From CAYQJS01 sp964417895 (GTDB taxonomy: Bacteria; Chloroflexota; UBA6077; SHYK01), in contig CAYQJS010000005.1 of NCBI GenBank assembly GCA_964417895.1, positions 62,001 to 126,000 on the forward strand: a DNA stretch of 64,000 nucleotides, written 5' to 3'. This document shows positions 17,306-25,627 of the stretch, in pieces. The notes under the pieces are model-generated. The model did not search any database. It saw only the letters and a program-made list of their open reading frames with translations, and had not been told where the DNA came from. Numbering within the stretch: the first letter of the stretch is position 1; each line of letters begins with the position of its first letter. A program made the translations under genes and the position numbers.

Positions 17306-20300
17306 CTACACCAGTCTCCCCATCAGCGCGGTTGCGGTGGCCTCTGCCCGCGATGAGGCTCCGATCTTTGCGAAGATTGCGGCCATCTGCCGCGCGATCG
17401 ATTCCTCAGTAGTGCCAAGCTCTTCGGCGATCTCGCGGTTCGTGCGGCCCTCCGTCAGCAACCTGAGAAGGCCAGTCTCGATGGCCGCGAGCACCAGGCC
17501 ACCTCGGGAAGCCCTCTCGGCCCCATGGGCCGGCGCATCCAGCTTCCCAGCCAGCCTGGTCAGCTCCCGGCCGGTGCGACCCCGGAACCAGCGGACGCGG
17601 ACATCCTCGTTCAGGATATGTTGAGCGACGAGTGCAAAAATCAGACGGGCCTGGTCCGTGATAGCGGCGGCCTCTTCGTCGCTTCCGCCTGCAAGGATGG
17701 CTTCGGAGGCGGGCACAAAGATGTCCAGGCAAAAGTCCTCAATCATTGCGGCTTTGAGGGTCTTCAGTGCGTCACGCCCCGCGTCTGTCGCCGCCTGCAC
17801 ATCACCTCTTGCCATATGGAGGCGGGCCAGGGCCGCATCAGCCTGCGCTCCCCACAGGGGGTGGCCGGGCAGGATGGGCGTAAGAGCCTTCGCTTCGAGG
17901 GCGGAGCGCTCGGCGAGTTCCAGCAGTTGCTCGTCCTTTTTCTCGACGCCCAGGCGGGCGGCTTCTATTGCCAGCAGGGCCAGCGCCTCACACCGTGCGG
18001 CCGGCCGGCCATGATCGATCGCGAGCTGGACGGCCCGCTCCAGATGTTCGCGCATGCCGATAGCATCGCCAGCGGCGGCGCGCGCAGCCCCGCGCCAGCA
18101 CTGAAGCTGGCGGGCTCGTAGGGGCGTGGGCTCTGAGGATGCGATGGCAGCAGCGCGGTCGAGCCAGCGGTTCGCTTCATCGACGGCCCCCAGGTCCGCC
18201 TGGACGAGCGCCATGCCCCCGGCGGAGGCGAACTCGAGGGAGCGCTCGCCGAGGGTTCGCGCCGCCATGTACGCCTCTTCGCCTTTGACGAGGGCTACGT
18301 CAGGAAAGACTTTCGTGCGAGCGTAGACGTGTGCGCCGAACAGCATCTGGGCCTGTGCCAGGGCTCGCTCGCTCTCCCTGGTGAACGACTTCATCCGCGA
18401 GACGAGTAGGCGGAGTTCCTCGATCCGTTTGGCCGAGCCGCCGAGATGGATCTCGGGGCCCCAGCTTGAGAACGCCATGGCGATAATCGTGGCCATTGCA
18501 CCCTGCCGGTCGCCGAGTCGCTCATAAATGTCGAGCGCCCGTCGGAAGTGGATGGACGCCTCAGATGCGACGGGGGCAATAGGGAGGGATGGTAGGATGT
18601 CTTCGATCTGCTCGTTGGCGGCGACCCGACGCATGATCTCGCCGGACTCCCCGCTCTGTATCGCGCCGATGAGCCACGCTCGGACGCGAGAGACGGCGAT
18701 GATTCCGAGCTCGCGGGTTGCGGCGGCGAGGCTCGGCTCATCATTGAGCTTCTCTGCAAGCGCCACCCCCCGGGCGAATGCTTCGGCCGCGCCGTCGAGG
18801 TCAGCCTCCGTCGGAGTCTGCGTATAGCCCTCGCCTATCTCCGTCCTCAGAAGGTCCTGGCCGAGCTCCAGGCAGGCAGCCAGTTCCGCATGGGTATCCT
18901 CCCGATCGGCGGCCATCTGTCTCACGCGACGCGCCATCTCGGCTGCGGTTTCGTGCTCCTGGGACAATCTCAGAGCAGCCGCCCGCCGCAACATGACGTC
19001 AAGGTCCAGGTGTGGGTCGCCGAGTGCCTCGGCCAGAGCGGCCAGCTCCGCCAGACCTTCGAGCCGTTGGGCTGGGCGCCGCAGCATGTCCAGGGCGTCG
19101 TCCCTCAAGCAGAGGAGACTGATTCGGTCCTGAGCTGACGAAGCGACGGCGTGCGCGAGGTCGACGAGCCGCAGCGCCTCCTCGGGGGCGTGGACCTCGA
19201 GGGCAGCGTTGGCGGCCTTGATCGCAACGCGTGCCGCCAGCTCGGCCTGACCCGCGGAGAGGGCGTGCTGAGCGAGCATGGCCAGGGACGCGGTAGGCGG
19301 TTCACCGGCGCCCGTGAACATTTCAACGATGGCAGAGTGGATGGCGCGCCGCCGAGGCGAGGCCAGCGATTCCATGGCGTACTGTCTGATCTGTTCGTGG
19401 GTGAAGCTGTAGTCAGCCGCGGAGCCGTCCGGGAGCTGAAACAGCAGGCCGGCACCAACGGCCGGTGCCAGCGATCTGGCCAGCTCCTCTACCTCCTGCG
19501 TTGCATCGCCGAGCCGCTGCTTGATCTCGTGCAAGTCGCGCAAGCTGAAGCTTCGGCCGAGGACAGCGGCCACGCTCACGGAAGTCTTCGTTTCCTCCGT
19601 GAGATGGGCGCCCCGACGCCGGATGAGCGTCTGGACAGCAGACGGCATCAGGCGCTCGGCATTTCGAGCCACGGTCCACACGCCGTCGATCTGCTGGATC
19701 AGACCAGCGTCGCGATATGCATGAGCCTGCTCCGCCAGGACGAAGGGTACTCCCTCTGCCTGGGCATGCATGATCGCTGCGCTCGAGAGGTTGATTCGGC
19801 CCCCGAGGACCTGTTGCAGGAACTCAGTCGACTCGAGCTGGCTGAAGCGACTGAGCTTAAGGCGCCGCAAGATCCCGATACGATCGATGTCTGCCATCAG
19901 CGTGACGGCCTCACTCACGAAGGCAATCTCGCTAGATCGCATCGCCAGGACCAGCAGGATAGGGCTCGGCGCATCCACGCGGACGACGTAGCGCAGAAGG
20001 CGCAAGCTATCCTCGTCCGCCCACTGGAGGTCGTCGATGAGGACGGCCAGTGGTCGCTCCGCCGCCAGCATACGCAGGGCAATCGCCGCCAGGTCGAACA
20101 CGCGGAGAAGCTTGCGGTCCGGTGCCAGGCTCTCGAGCCCGGGCTCGTCCTTGTTGGAGAGGGCGTCCACTACGCGCTCGATGGCCTGCTCGGCGCGCGT
20201 TCCCGCGGCCGCCTCCAGTGTGGCGGGCGAGCAGAAGATGCTGCGCGCCAACAGGAACGGCCCCTGTATTTCCTCGTCGGCCGTGACCGCTATGGGTGCG

Positions 20301-20515
20301 GACTCGCGCCGGCGTGCCAGCTCCTCCACAGCGAGCAGGAGACGCGTCTTGCCTATGCCGGGTTCTCCCTCAAGTGCTACGCAGGCCATGCTCCGTTGCG
20401 CGGCGTTGAGCCCTTGCTCCAGGGCAGCCAGCTCTTGAGGCCTGCCGACGACGGAGCCGCTGACCCGGCCCGCGTATAACCCGAGTGCGCAAAGAGAGTC
20501 GGCGTAGTTCAGCAT
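17306..20515 (-). CDS. Large ATPase-TPR-LuxR transcriptional regulator (MalT/LAL-like)
   Basis: 1069 residues from an ATG at 20515; the frame is open upstream to 20758, but that part is repeat-derived and not conserved, and no start has a strong ribosome-binding site. An N-terminal AAA-type ATPase module has Walker A (EGEPGIGKTR) and Walker B (AVLIDDLQWADE). A long helical middle of TPR-like repeats follows (many AxxAxxLGD turns). The last 65 residues are a LuxR-type helix-turn-helix (LLTEGRTNREIAEELGTTEES). This is the LAL/MalT architecture of ATP-switched activators. In mycobacterial relatives such as Rv0386 a cyclase domain is fused at the N-terminus; here the cyclase is encoded separately, immediately downstream. 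Confidence 0.85.
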   Translation of the reverse strand: MLNYADSLCALGLYAGRVSGSVVGRPQELAALEQGLNAAQRSMACVALEGEPGIGKTRLLLAVEELARRRESAPIAVTADEEIQGPFLLARSIFCSPATLEAAAGTRAEQAIERVVDALSNKDEPGLESLAPDRKLLRVFDLAAIALRMLAAERPLAVLIDDLQWADEDSLRLLRYVVRVDAPSPILLVLAMRSSEIAFVSEAVTLMADIDRIGILRRLKLSRFSQLESTEFLQQVLGGRINLSSAAIMHAQAEGVPFVLAEQAHAYRDAGLIQQIDGVWTVARNAERLMPSAVQTLIRRRGAHLTEETKTSVSVAAVLGRSFSLRDLHEIKQRLGDATQEVEELARSLAPAVGAGLLFQLPDGSAADYSFTHEQIRQYAMESLASPRRRAIHSAIVEMFTGAGEPPTASLAMLAQHALSAGQAELAARVAIKAANAALEVHAPEEALRLVDLAHAVASSAQDRISLLCLRDDALDMLRRPAQRLEGLAELAALAEALGDPHLDLDVMLRRAAALRLSQEHETAAEMARRVRQMAADREDTHAELAACLELGQDLLRTEIGEGYTQTPTEADLDGAAEAFARGVALAEKLNDEPSLAAATRELGIIAVSRVRAWLIGAIQSGESGEIMRRVAANEQIEDILPSLPIAPVASEASIHFRRALDIYERLGDRQGAMATIIAMAFSSWGPEIHLGGSAKRIEELRLLVSRMKSFTRESERALAQAQMLFGAHVYARTKVFPDVALVKGEEAYMAARTLGERSLEFASAGGMALVQADLGAVDEANRWLDRAAAIASSEPTPLRARQLQCWRGAARAAAGDAIGMREHLERAVQLAIDHGRPAARCEALALLAIEAARLGVEKKDEQLLELAERSALEAKALTPILPGHPLWGAQADAALARLHMARGDVQAATDAGRDALKTLKAAMIEDFCLDIFVPASEAILAGGSDEEAAAITDQARLIFALVAQHILNEDVRVRWFRGRTGRELTRLAGKLDAPAHGAERASRGGLVLAAIETGLLRLLTEGRTNREIAEELGTTEESIARQMAAIFAKIGASSRAEATATALMGRLV

Positions 20516-20674
20516 GACTGCGCCCTGGTCATCCGCAACCTCCGAGTTCAGGCTACACTCTGCCACGAGACGATTGCCAGCCCGCCCGGGCAGACGGCCA
20601 GGCCGGTAATTCGCGAGACCTACAATCCTAGTTTGACGTCGCGCCGATTCGTGCCCCTGTGTCGACGGGTACGT

Positions 20675-20712
20675 CACCCCCTCCCTGACCCTCCCCCGTC
20701 GAGGGGGAGGGA
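20675..20712. repeat. C/G-rich palindromic intergenic repeat
   Basis: The core CTCCCCCGTCGAGGGGGAG is a near-perfect palindrome, preceded by CCCCCTCCCTGACC. Related C-run/G-run palindromes occur at 35812-35878 and 43163-43283. It separates the divergent regulator and ferritin-like genes and may form a hairpin. Confidence 0.7.
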
Positions 20713-20741
20713 AGAGAATCCCTCGAGGCCGAGGAGTAGCT

Positions 20742-21995
20742 GTGGCCGCTGTACGCATCGAGAACAGAGCTCAGCTCATCTACCTACTCACGGAAGCCGC
20801 CGAGATCGAGCACAACGTGCTCTGTTGCTACCTGTTCGCGAAGTTCAGCATGAAACGGGATATCAGCGAGGGCCCGACGGCTGCGCAGCTGGCGGGTATC
20901 AAGAGTTGGCGCGCCGCGATCGGCGACATCGTTGTTCAGGAGATGCTGCACCTTGCTTCCGCCTGTAACCTGCTTACGGCGGTGGGAGGCGCTCCTCAGC
21001 TGCGCCGACCGAACCTGCCCACCAGCCCCAGGGCCTACCCGCCGGCCTTCAAGCTCCGCCTCGTTCCCTTCGGTCTGGAGGCGCTGGACCAGTTCGTGTT
21101 TCTCGAGCGCCCAGAATATCTCGAGGCCACCGCTCGCCCAGTGCCCAGCTACCGTGATTCCTCTCTTCCCATGGGGTCGTTGAGCGACATCTTTTCTCGC
21201 GAGCGCAACTACGAGACCCTGGGTGAGCTGTACCGGGGCATCGAGGATGGGCTCAAGTACCTTGCGCAGAAGCTCAGCGAAGAGCGGCTGTTCATCGGCC
21301 GGCCCGGAGCCCAGACCGCGGATTCGTTCTTTCACCTCCCCGGCCTTGCTCCGGTGCACGATCTGGCTTCCGCGCTAGCGGCACTCAACGTCATCATCGA
21401 ACAGGGCGAAGGCGCCAGTCCCGAGGCTGAGAACTCTCACTATCGTCGGTTCCTCAAAATGCGAGAGGAGTGTAGACACCTGACGGCAGCCGATCCGACC
21501 TTCCTGCCGGGTCGACCCGTCCTTGTCAATCCTTATGCCCTGCTGCCGACTGATATCGCCGCCGGTTCGGATATCAATCTTATCGAGGACCCACTGAGCG
21601 TCGATGTGTGCAACCTTTTTGACGGCTGCTACGAGACACTCGTGCAGATGCTGGGACGGCTCTTTGTCCACGCGGAGGAGTCCGATGTTGAGCTAGCCAC
21701 CCTTGCCGACATCACGGTGGGCATGATGATCGATGTTGTTGAGGCCCTGGGTAGCGCGATCACCCTGTTGCCCGCCGGACCCGCTCATCCTGGGCTCAAC
21801 GCTGGGCCGAGCTTCCGCCTTTCGCGCGGCGCCAGCATACCGACTCAAAAAGAAACCGCCCGGTTCATCTTTCATGAGCGCATGGCTGAGCTGGCCGCCT
21901 ACTGCCAGTTCCTGCAATCGGCTCCGGGTGCGCCATCAGTCCTGCCTCGCGTTAGAACGGCGCTGCTCGGCTTTGGCGAACAGCTCGCGCCCTGA
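20742..21995 (+). CDS. Ferritin-like protein (iminophenyl-pyruvate dimer synthase domain)
   Basis: 417 residues from a GTG at 20742 with GAGGAG five bases upstream. The N-terminal half matches the ferritin-like domain found in VioB/RebD-type proteins: LLTEAAEIEHNVLCCYLFA holds the first Glu-x-x-His iron-binding helix, and VVQEMLHLASACNLL the second. A later helix pair (LFDGCYETLVQMLGRLFVH, FIFHERMAELAAYCQFL) is consistent with the four-helix bundle. In violacein and rebeccamycin synthesis such domains couple indole-pyruvate imines, but most stand-alone members have unknown chemistry. The gene is divergent from the LuxR-type regulator, so it is a plausible target of it. It converges with the Rieske-cNMP gene (11 nt between stops). 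Confidence 0.7.
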   Translation: MAAVRIENRAQLIYLLTEAAEIEHNVLCCYLFAKFSMKRDISEGPTAAQLAGIKSWRAAIGDIVVQEMLHLASACNLLTAVGGAPQLRRPNLPTSPRAYPPAFKLRLVPFGLEALDQFVFLERPEYLEATARPVPSYRDSSLPMGSLSDIFSRERNYETLGELYRGIEDGLKYLAQKLSEERLFIGRPGAQTADSFFHLPGLAPVHDLASALAALNVIIEQGEGASPEAENSHYRRFLKMREECRHLTAADPTFLPGRPVLVNPYALLPTDIAAGSDINLIEDPLSVDVCNLFDGCYETLVQMLGRLFVHAEESDVELATLADITVGMMIDVVEALGSAITLLPAGPAHPGLNAGPSFRLSRGASIPTQKETARFIFHERMAELAAYCQFLQSAPGAPSVLPRVRTALLGFGEQLAP

Positions 21996-22006
21996 CCGCC
22001 GGGGAC

Positions 22007-22813
22007 TCACTCCACCAGCTTCTCATTCGTCTCGGCCAGGCGTTGGGCGAGCATCTGCAGCATCTTGATAGCGAGCTGAGGCTCCCTGTTCAAATAGGCC
22101 AGGAAGGCCCAGCGATCCATTCCCAGGCACTCCACCTCGTCAACCGCACGCACCGAGGCCGAGCGTTTCCAGTCCGCAAGGAGCGCCATCTCGCCGAAGG
22201 GCTCCCCCGGTCCAAAGACCGCCAGGGTCTGCGGACGCGCTCCTCCGAGGCCCTTGACCACTTCCACCTTGCCCGAGAGAACGATGTAGAGCCCATTGCC
22301 CGTGCGTCCCTCCTCCACGATAATCTCCCCTGGCGCAAACCCCTTCCTGAAAGTGAAGGCCTCGAGGCTCGCGATCGAAGCGGGCTCCAGGCTGGCGAAC
22401 AGCGGCACGGAGGCGAGCGCATCATAGCAACGCTCGTGGTCGCTGGCCGCCGGCACGCCTACTGACGACGAGGCATCGAGATCGAGTTCAGCCCCCGCCG
22501 GAGTGCCCTGCGCCATCGAGATGTGAAGCTCATCCCGTACGACGTGCAGAGCGTACGTGTTGAGGGCGTCCGTCGCGGGGCCGGCCACTACTGACCCATC
22601 TGTCACCAGGAACTTGCTGCCATGACAGGGGCAGACGATGATCCTGCCCTCCAGCATTCCCTGCGAGAGAGAGCAGCCTAGATGGGTGCACACATCATCG
22701 AACCCAAACAGATTGCCCTCGACGTTTGCGACAGCAATCGACTTCCCGTCAACCCGAAACGCCACCACGCGGCCCGATGGCACGTCGCCAGTCCTACCTA
22801 TGGCCGAAGCCAT
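22007..22813 (-). CDS. Rieske [2Fe-2S] domain fused to a cyclic-nucleotide-binding domain
   Basis: 268 residues from an ATG at 22813 with GGAGGTTGAGT upstream. Residues 1-105 are a Rieske ferredoxin with Cys42-x-His44 and Cys61-x2-His64 in the CTHLGC and CPCHGS boxes, so the cluster site is complete. Residues 135-268 are a CRP-type cyclic-nucleotide-binding domain with the phosphate-binding cassette GEPFGEMALLADWKRSASV, including the Arg-x-Ala-Ser core. There is no helix-turn-helix, so it is not a transcription factor. The expected behaviour is a soluble electron carrier or sensor whose redox partner interaction depends on cAMP or cGMP. It follows the PAS and hydrolase genes on the same strand by 31 nt. 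Confidence 0.8.
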   Translation of the reverse strand: MASAIGRTGDVPSGRVVAFRVDGKSIAVANVEGNLFGFDDVCTHLGCSLSQGMLEGRIIVCPCHGSKFLVTDGSVVAGPATDALNTYALHVVRDELHISMAQGTPAGAELDLDASSSVGVPAASDHERCYDALASVPLFASLEPASIASLEAFTFRKGFAPGEIIVEEGRTGNGLYIVLSGKVEVVKGLGGARPQTLAVFGPGEPFGEMALLADWKRSASVRAVDEVECLGMDRWAFLAYLNREPQLAIKMLQMLAQRLAETNEKLVE

Positions 22814-22844
22814 ACTCAACCTCCATTTGTGCGATCTCATCCAT

Positions 22845-23762
22845 CTACGTTACCGGTATGCTAAGCCCTTCGGCGCCTGGGATAAGCTCGAAGTCACGGT
22901 CAACCCGCTCCTTCGCGCGGGTATGAAGGTCGTCGAGCTCGGCGTCGGAGTGGCCCGGGTCGTGGTGAAACGTGACAAGCCTTCGGACCCCAGCGAGCCG
23001 GCCAAAAGCGATTGCTTGACTCATTGAGCTATGTCCCCAGCCCGCGTGCGATTCGTACTCCTCATCCGTGTACTGCGAATCGTGGATGAGGAGGTCGGCC
23101 CCCTGGGCCAGAGCGTAGCCGGATGTCCAGGCGGCCGCGTCCGGCAGGCGCGCGTAACCCAACGCCGGCTCGTGATCGGACAGGTATACGAGCGTGGCAC
23201 CCACCTCGCTGACTCGATACCCAAGGGTTGGGCCTGGGTGTAGGACAAGGTCCGTCCTAATCCGTAGGCCTCCGACTTCGAACTCGCCAAGAGGGGCGTC
23301 ATGCAGGACCAAACGGCTGGGCAACTCGCGCAGGTTGACGGGGAAGAGCGGTGCCGACAGGTATCTGGTTAGCCGCGCGCGCAGGTCCATGCCGGCCGAG
23401 CGGGGCCCCCAGATGTGCACCTCCCTGTCCGTCTCATAAAGAGGAGCGAAGAAGCCCAGCCCCTGGATGTGATCCGTATGGAGGTGTGAAAGGAGAATGT
23501 CGACGCGTCCACCCTCGGCCAATGTCGCTCCCAGGCGCCGTATGCCGGTCCCCGCATCGAGGATGATCACCGAGCCACTCGCGGTGCGCACCTCGACGCA
23601 GGATGTATTGCCGCCGTAGCGCACGGTCTCCGGACCCGGACTGGCGAGTGAACCCCTGGTGCCCCAGAGCGTGACGCGCGTTTGGCTAAACCTCCCAGAA
23701 TATGGACACGGCGCCCAGCTCGCGTTCCTGCTGGCCTTGTAGCGGGAAGGCGGCCACAGCAA
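22845..23762 (-). CDS. Metallo-beta-lactamase-fold hydrolase (possible cyclic-nucleotide phosphodiesterase)
   Basis: About 280 conserved residues beginning at TLWGTRGSLASPGPETVRYG, a signature of a bacterial metallo-beta-lactamase-fold subgroup. The metal motif LSHLHTDH (H-x-H-x-D-H) is intact, followed by DHEPALGYA and a distal VTFHHDPGHSD loop. No ATG, GTG or TTG lies near the domain start; the listed TTG at 23762 overlaps the upstream PAS gene by 77 nt. A GGGAGG element inside the PAS stop region would position an ACG about 9 nt downstream, so the true start is unresolved. Members of the wider fold include cAMP phosphodiesterases, and the neighbours are nucleotide-signalling genes, so such a role is a hypothesis only. 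Confidence 0.7.
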   Translation of the reverse strand: MLWPPSRYKASRNASWAPCPYSGRFSQTRVTLWGTRGSLASPGPETVRYGGNTSCVEVRTASGSVIILDAGTGIRRLGATLAEGGRVDILLSHLHTDHIQGLGFFAPLYETDREVHIWGPRSAGMDLRARLTRYLSAPLFPVNLRELPSRLVLHDAPLGEFEVGGLRIRTDLVLHPGPTLGYRVSEVGATLVYLSDHEPALGYARLPDAAAWTSGYALAQGADLLIHDSQYTDEEYESHAGWGHSSMSQAIAFGRLAGVRRLVTFHHDPGHSDAELDDLHTRAKERVDRDFELIPGAEGLSIPVT

Positions 23763-24093
23763 TCCTGCGCTGCGTGTCGTCTCGGCCCACGATGAGGAGG
23801 GGCGAGAGGTAGGCCGGCCGCCTCTCCCTGAGGGCGATTACGAGGGGGAGCTCCGCCGGCGGTACCGGCTCACCGTCTTCTCGTGTTGGATGGAAGGCAA
23901 CAGACCATTCCTCCAGTGGCATCTCGCCGTTCTCCTCATAGGGCCGACCAAGAAGCTTCTCCGCGGGCTCGTTGTAGAACAGCAGCGCGCCCTGCGTATC
24001 GACGATGAAAACAGGCACGATGAGGTGGGCGGCGAGCTGGCGCATGAGGATCAGCTCGATCCCCTTCTGAGCAACCGGACCCGTGTCTCGCAT
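23686..24093 (-). CDS. Single-domain PAS sensor protein
   Basis: 135 residues from an ATG at 24093 with GGAG upstream; the longer open frame to 24393 overlaps the dioxygenase remnant and is not PAS-like. The core IVPVFIVDTQGALLFYNEPA followed by AEKLLGRPY is a standard PAS entry. The segment from VPPAELPLVIALRERRPA to RIAVAAFPLQ completes the PAS sheet. There is no kinase or cyclase output domain, so it must act by protein contact or feed another sensor. It is the first gene of the run PAS, hydrolase, Rieske-cNMP, and its end overlaps the next coding region. The ligand (oxygen, redox cofactor or small molecule) is unknown. Confidence 0.75.
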   Translation of the reverse strand: MRDTGPVAQKGIELILMRQLAAHLIVPVFIVDTQGALLFYNEPAEKLLGRPYEENGEMPLEEWSVAFHPTREDGEPVPPAELPLVIALRERRPAYLSPLLIVGRDDTQRRIAVAAFPLQGQQERELGAVSIFWEV

Positions 24094-24140
24094 CGGCGTC
24101 ACGTCTCCAGCTCGAGAGTCCGGACCCGGCGCGGGGACCG

Positions 24141-24455
24141 CTAAAAGAAAGCCGTCAGGTTTTTCGCCAGCAGGATGTTCTGGTCGAGGATGATCTCGCG
24201 CCGGGCGATCTTCCAGGCGTCGCCATCCCGCCGCAGGGTGTCCAGCCGTTTCCCGAAAAAGAGGTTCTCCTCGTCCTCGAGGCGGTTCTTGTAGAGCAGA
24301 AATCGGGACTTGACCTTCACTTCGGTCGGCCCAACGTCCAGGAGCTGGACGTTCGACACCATGTGGCAGAAGCGCGAGTAGGGCTCCTCGCACCAGTGCG
24401 CGCCCGTGTAGATCTGCTTGATGCGCTGGGTGAGCGTCAGCTTCCCCTCGTCAAA
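24141..24455 (-). pseudogene. C-terminal remnant of a ring-hydroxylating dioxygenase beta subunit
   Basis: The frame is open from just after a TAG (24456-24458) to a stop at 24141, about 104 codons. It reads like the second half of a dioxygenase small subunit (NTF2/SnoaL fold): FDEGKLTLTQRIKQIYTG, then SRFCHMVSNVQLLDV, VKSRFLLYKNRLEDEENLFFG, and a final ARREIILDQNILLAKNLTAFF. Full subunits have roughly 150-180 residues; the first third is missing and no start codon serves the conserved part before an internal ATG at 24362. No matching alpha-subunit gene is adjacent. It is a decayed gene. Confidence 0.7.
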
Positions 24456-24569
24456 CTAGACCCTCGCGCGTTTTCGTCGGCCCGTGCATCTTATCATCAA
24501 AGGCCGATGGGCGATTCGGGATATGCTACCCTGGTTTCCATTCTGGTGACATGAGAGGAGAGAGGAACC

Positions 24570-25352
24570 GTGGCTGAGCGACTCACCGTGGCAGACCTGC
24601 AGCGCATGAAGAGCGAGGGCAAGAAGATCGCAGCCGCCGTCGTCTACGAGTACCAAATGACGAAAATCTGCGAGAGGGCCGGCGTGGACGTCCTGTCGGT
24701 GGGCGACAGCCTCGGCAGGAATGTGCTGGGCCAGGCCGACGTCGACGACTGTACGGTGGACGACATGATTCCGTTCGCGAAGGCCGTGGTGCGAGGCCGC
24801 GAGCGAGCGATTGTAAGCGTGGACATGCCGACGACGCCGTCGAGGGCGGGCGTCGAAGAGGTGGCGAAGGCCGCTCGCCGCTTCAAGGAAGAGGCTGGGG
24901 TCGATATGTGCAAGATCGACATCCGCACGCGCGAGGAGGAGCTCTTCGACGAGGTGCACGCGGTGATCGAGGCCGGGCTCGCAGTGTATCCGCAGATCGG
25001 GTTTCCCACGCAAGGGCCGACCCGCGGGATTCAGGGTGGGCCGGAAGTGTTGGAGCACGTCATGAAATGGGCGCACAAAATCCAGGATGCTGGCGCCGCG
25101 ATGATCGACCTGACGAACGTGCCGCCGGATGTCTACGCTGAGGTGTGCAGGAGCCTGCGGATCCCGGTCATCGGCGGGCAGGCGCCGCCTCAGGCGGACG
25201 GGAAGATTCAGGTGGCCGTCAGCGGTCTCGGCTACTCAGCCGCGACGATCGATCGGACCGATGGCCGCCCCAATATGGCGAAGTTCGCATACGACGTGAT
25301 GAGCGGCATCATCGACAACATTCACGCAGGAAAGTGGGGGTCAGGGCAGTAG
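24570..25352 (+). CDS. Ketopantoate hydroxymethyltransferase (PanB)-like protein
   Basis: 260 residues from a GTG at 24570 preceded by AGAGGAGAGAGGAA. It follows the PanB (beta/alpha)8 pattern: VYEYQMTKICERAGVDVLSVGDSLGRNVLG contains the metal Asp of the GDSLG box, and a second Asp lies in SVDMPTTPSRAG. The substrate Lys is plausible in MCKIDI. The usual GHIGLTPQ segment reads YPQIGFPTQGP, and the length is slightly short. PanB adds a hydroxymethyl group to 2-oxoisovalerate in pantothenate synthesis. The divergence and the lack of any panC/panD neighbour make a related aldol-type or PEP-mutase-superfamily reaction possible. Confidence 0.65.
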   Translation: MAERLTVADLQRMKSEGKKIAAAVVYEYQMTKICERAGVDVLSVGDSLGRNVLGQADVDDCTVDDMIPFAKAVVRGRERAIVSVDMPTTPSRAGVEEVAKAARRFKEEAGVDMCKIDIRTREEELFDEVHAVIEAGLAVYPQIGFPTQGPTRGIQGGPEVLEHVMKWAHKIQDAGAAMIDLTNVPPDVYAEVCRSLRIPVIGGQAPPQADGKIQVAVSGLGYSAATIDRTDGRPNMAKFAYDVMSGIIDNIHAGKWGSGQ

Positions 25353-25356
25353 CTCG

Positions 25357-25562
25357 TGTCATCCTGAGGCCGTAGGCCAAAGGATCTGGCGTCAGAGTGG
25401 GTTTGTGCATGCCACATGACGCCCGTGGCAGATCCTTCGCTTCGTTGCGCTGAATTGTCACCCTGAGCGACAGCGAAGGGTCTGGGGGTGCCGAAAACAC
25501 GGGCCGCAGGTTCGCAGCTCGATGCCGACCCCAGATGCTTCGCCTGCGGCTCAGCATGACAA
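25357..25562. repeat. Dispersed GTCATCCTGAG/AGGATCTG repeat cluster
   Basis: This region carries GTGTCATCCTGAG, AAAGGATCTG, CAGATCCTTCGCTTCG, TGTCACCCTGAGCG and a terminal CTCAGCATGACA in alternating orientation, ending shortly before the alpha/beta hydrolase stop. The same motif set forms a tidy palindromic element at 39722-39822. It looks like two or more overlapping copies and contains no gene. Confidence 0.7.
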
Positions 25563-25627
25563 TGGTCATCTGTCCGCAGCGCACCGAGAGGCGCATGACG
25601 ACTCAAGGGACGACAGATGGGCCTTTC

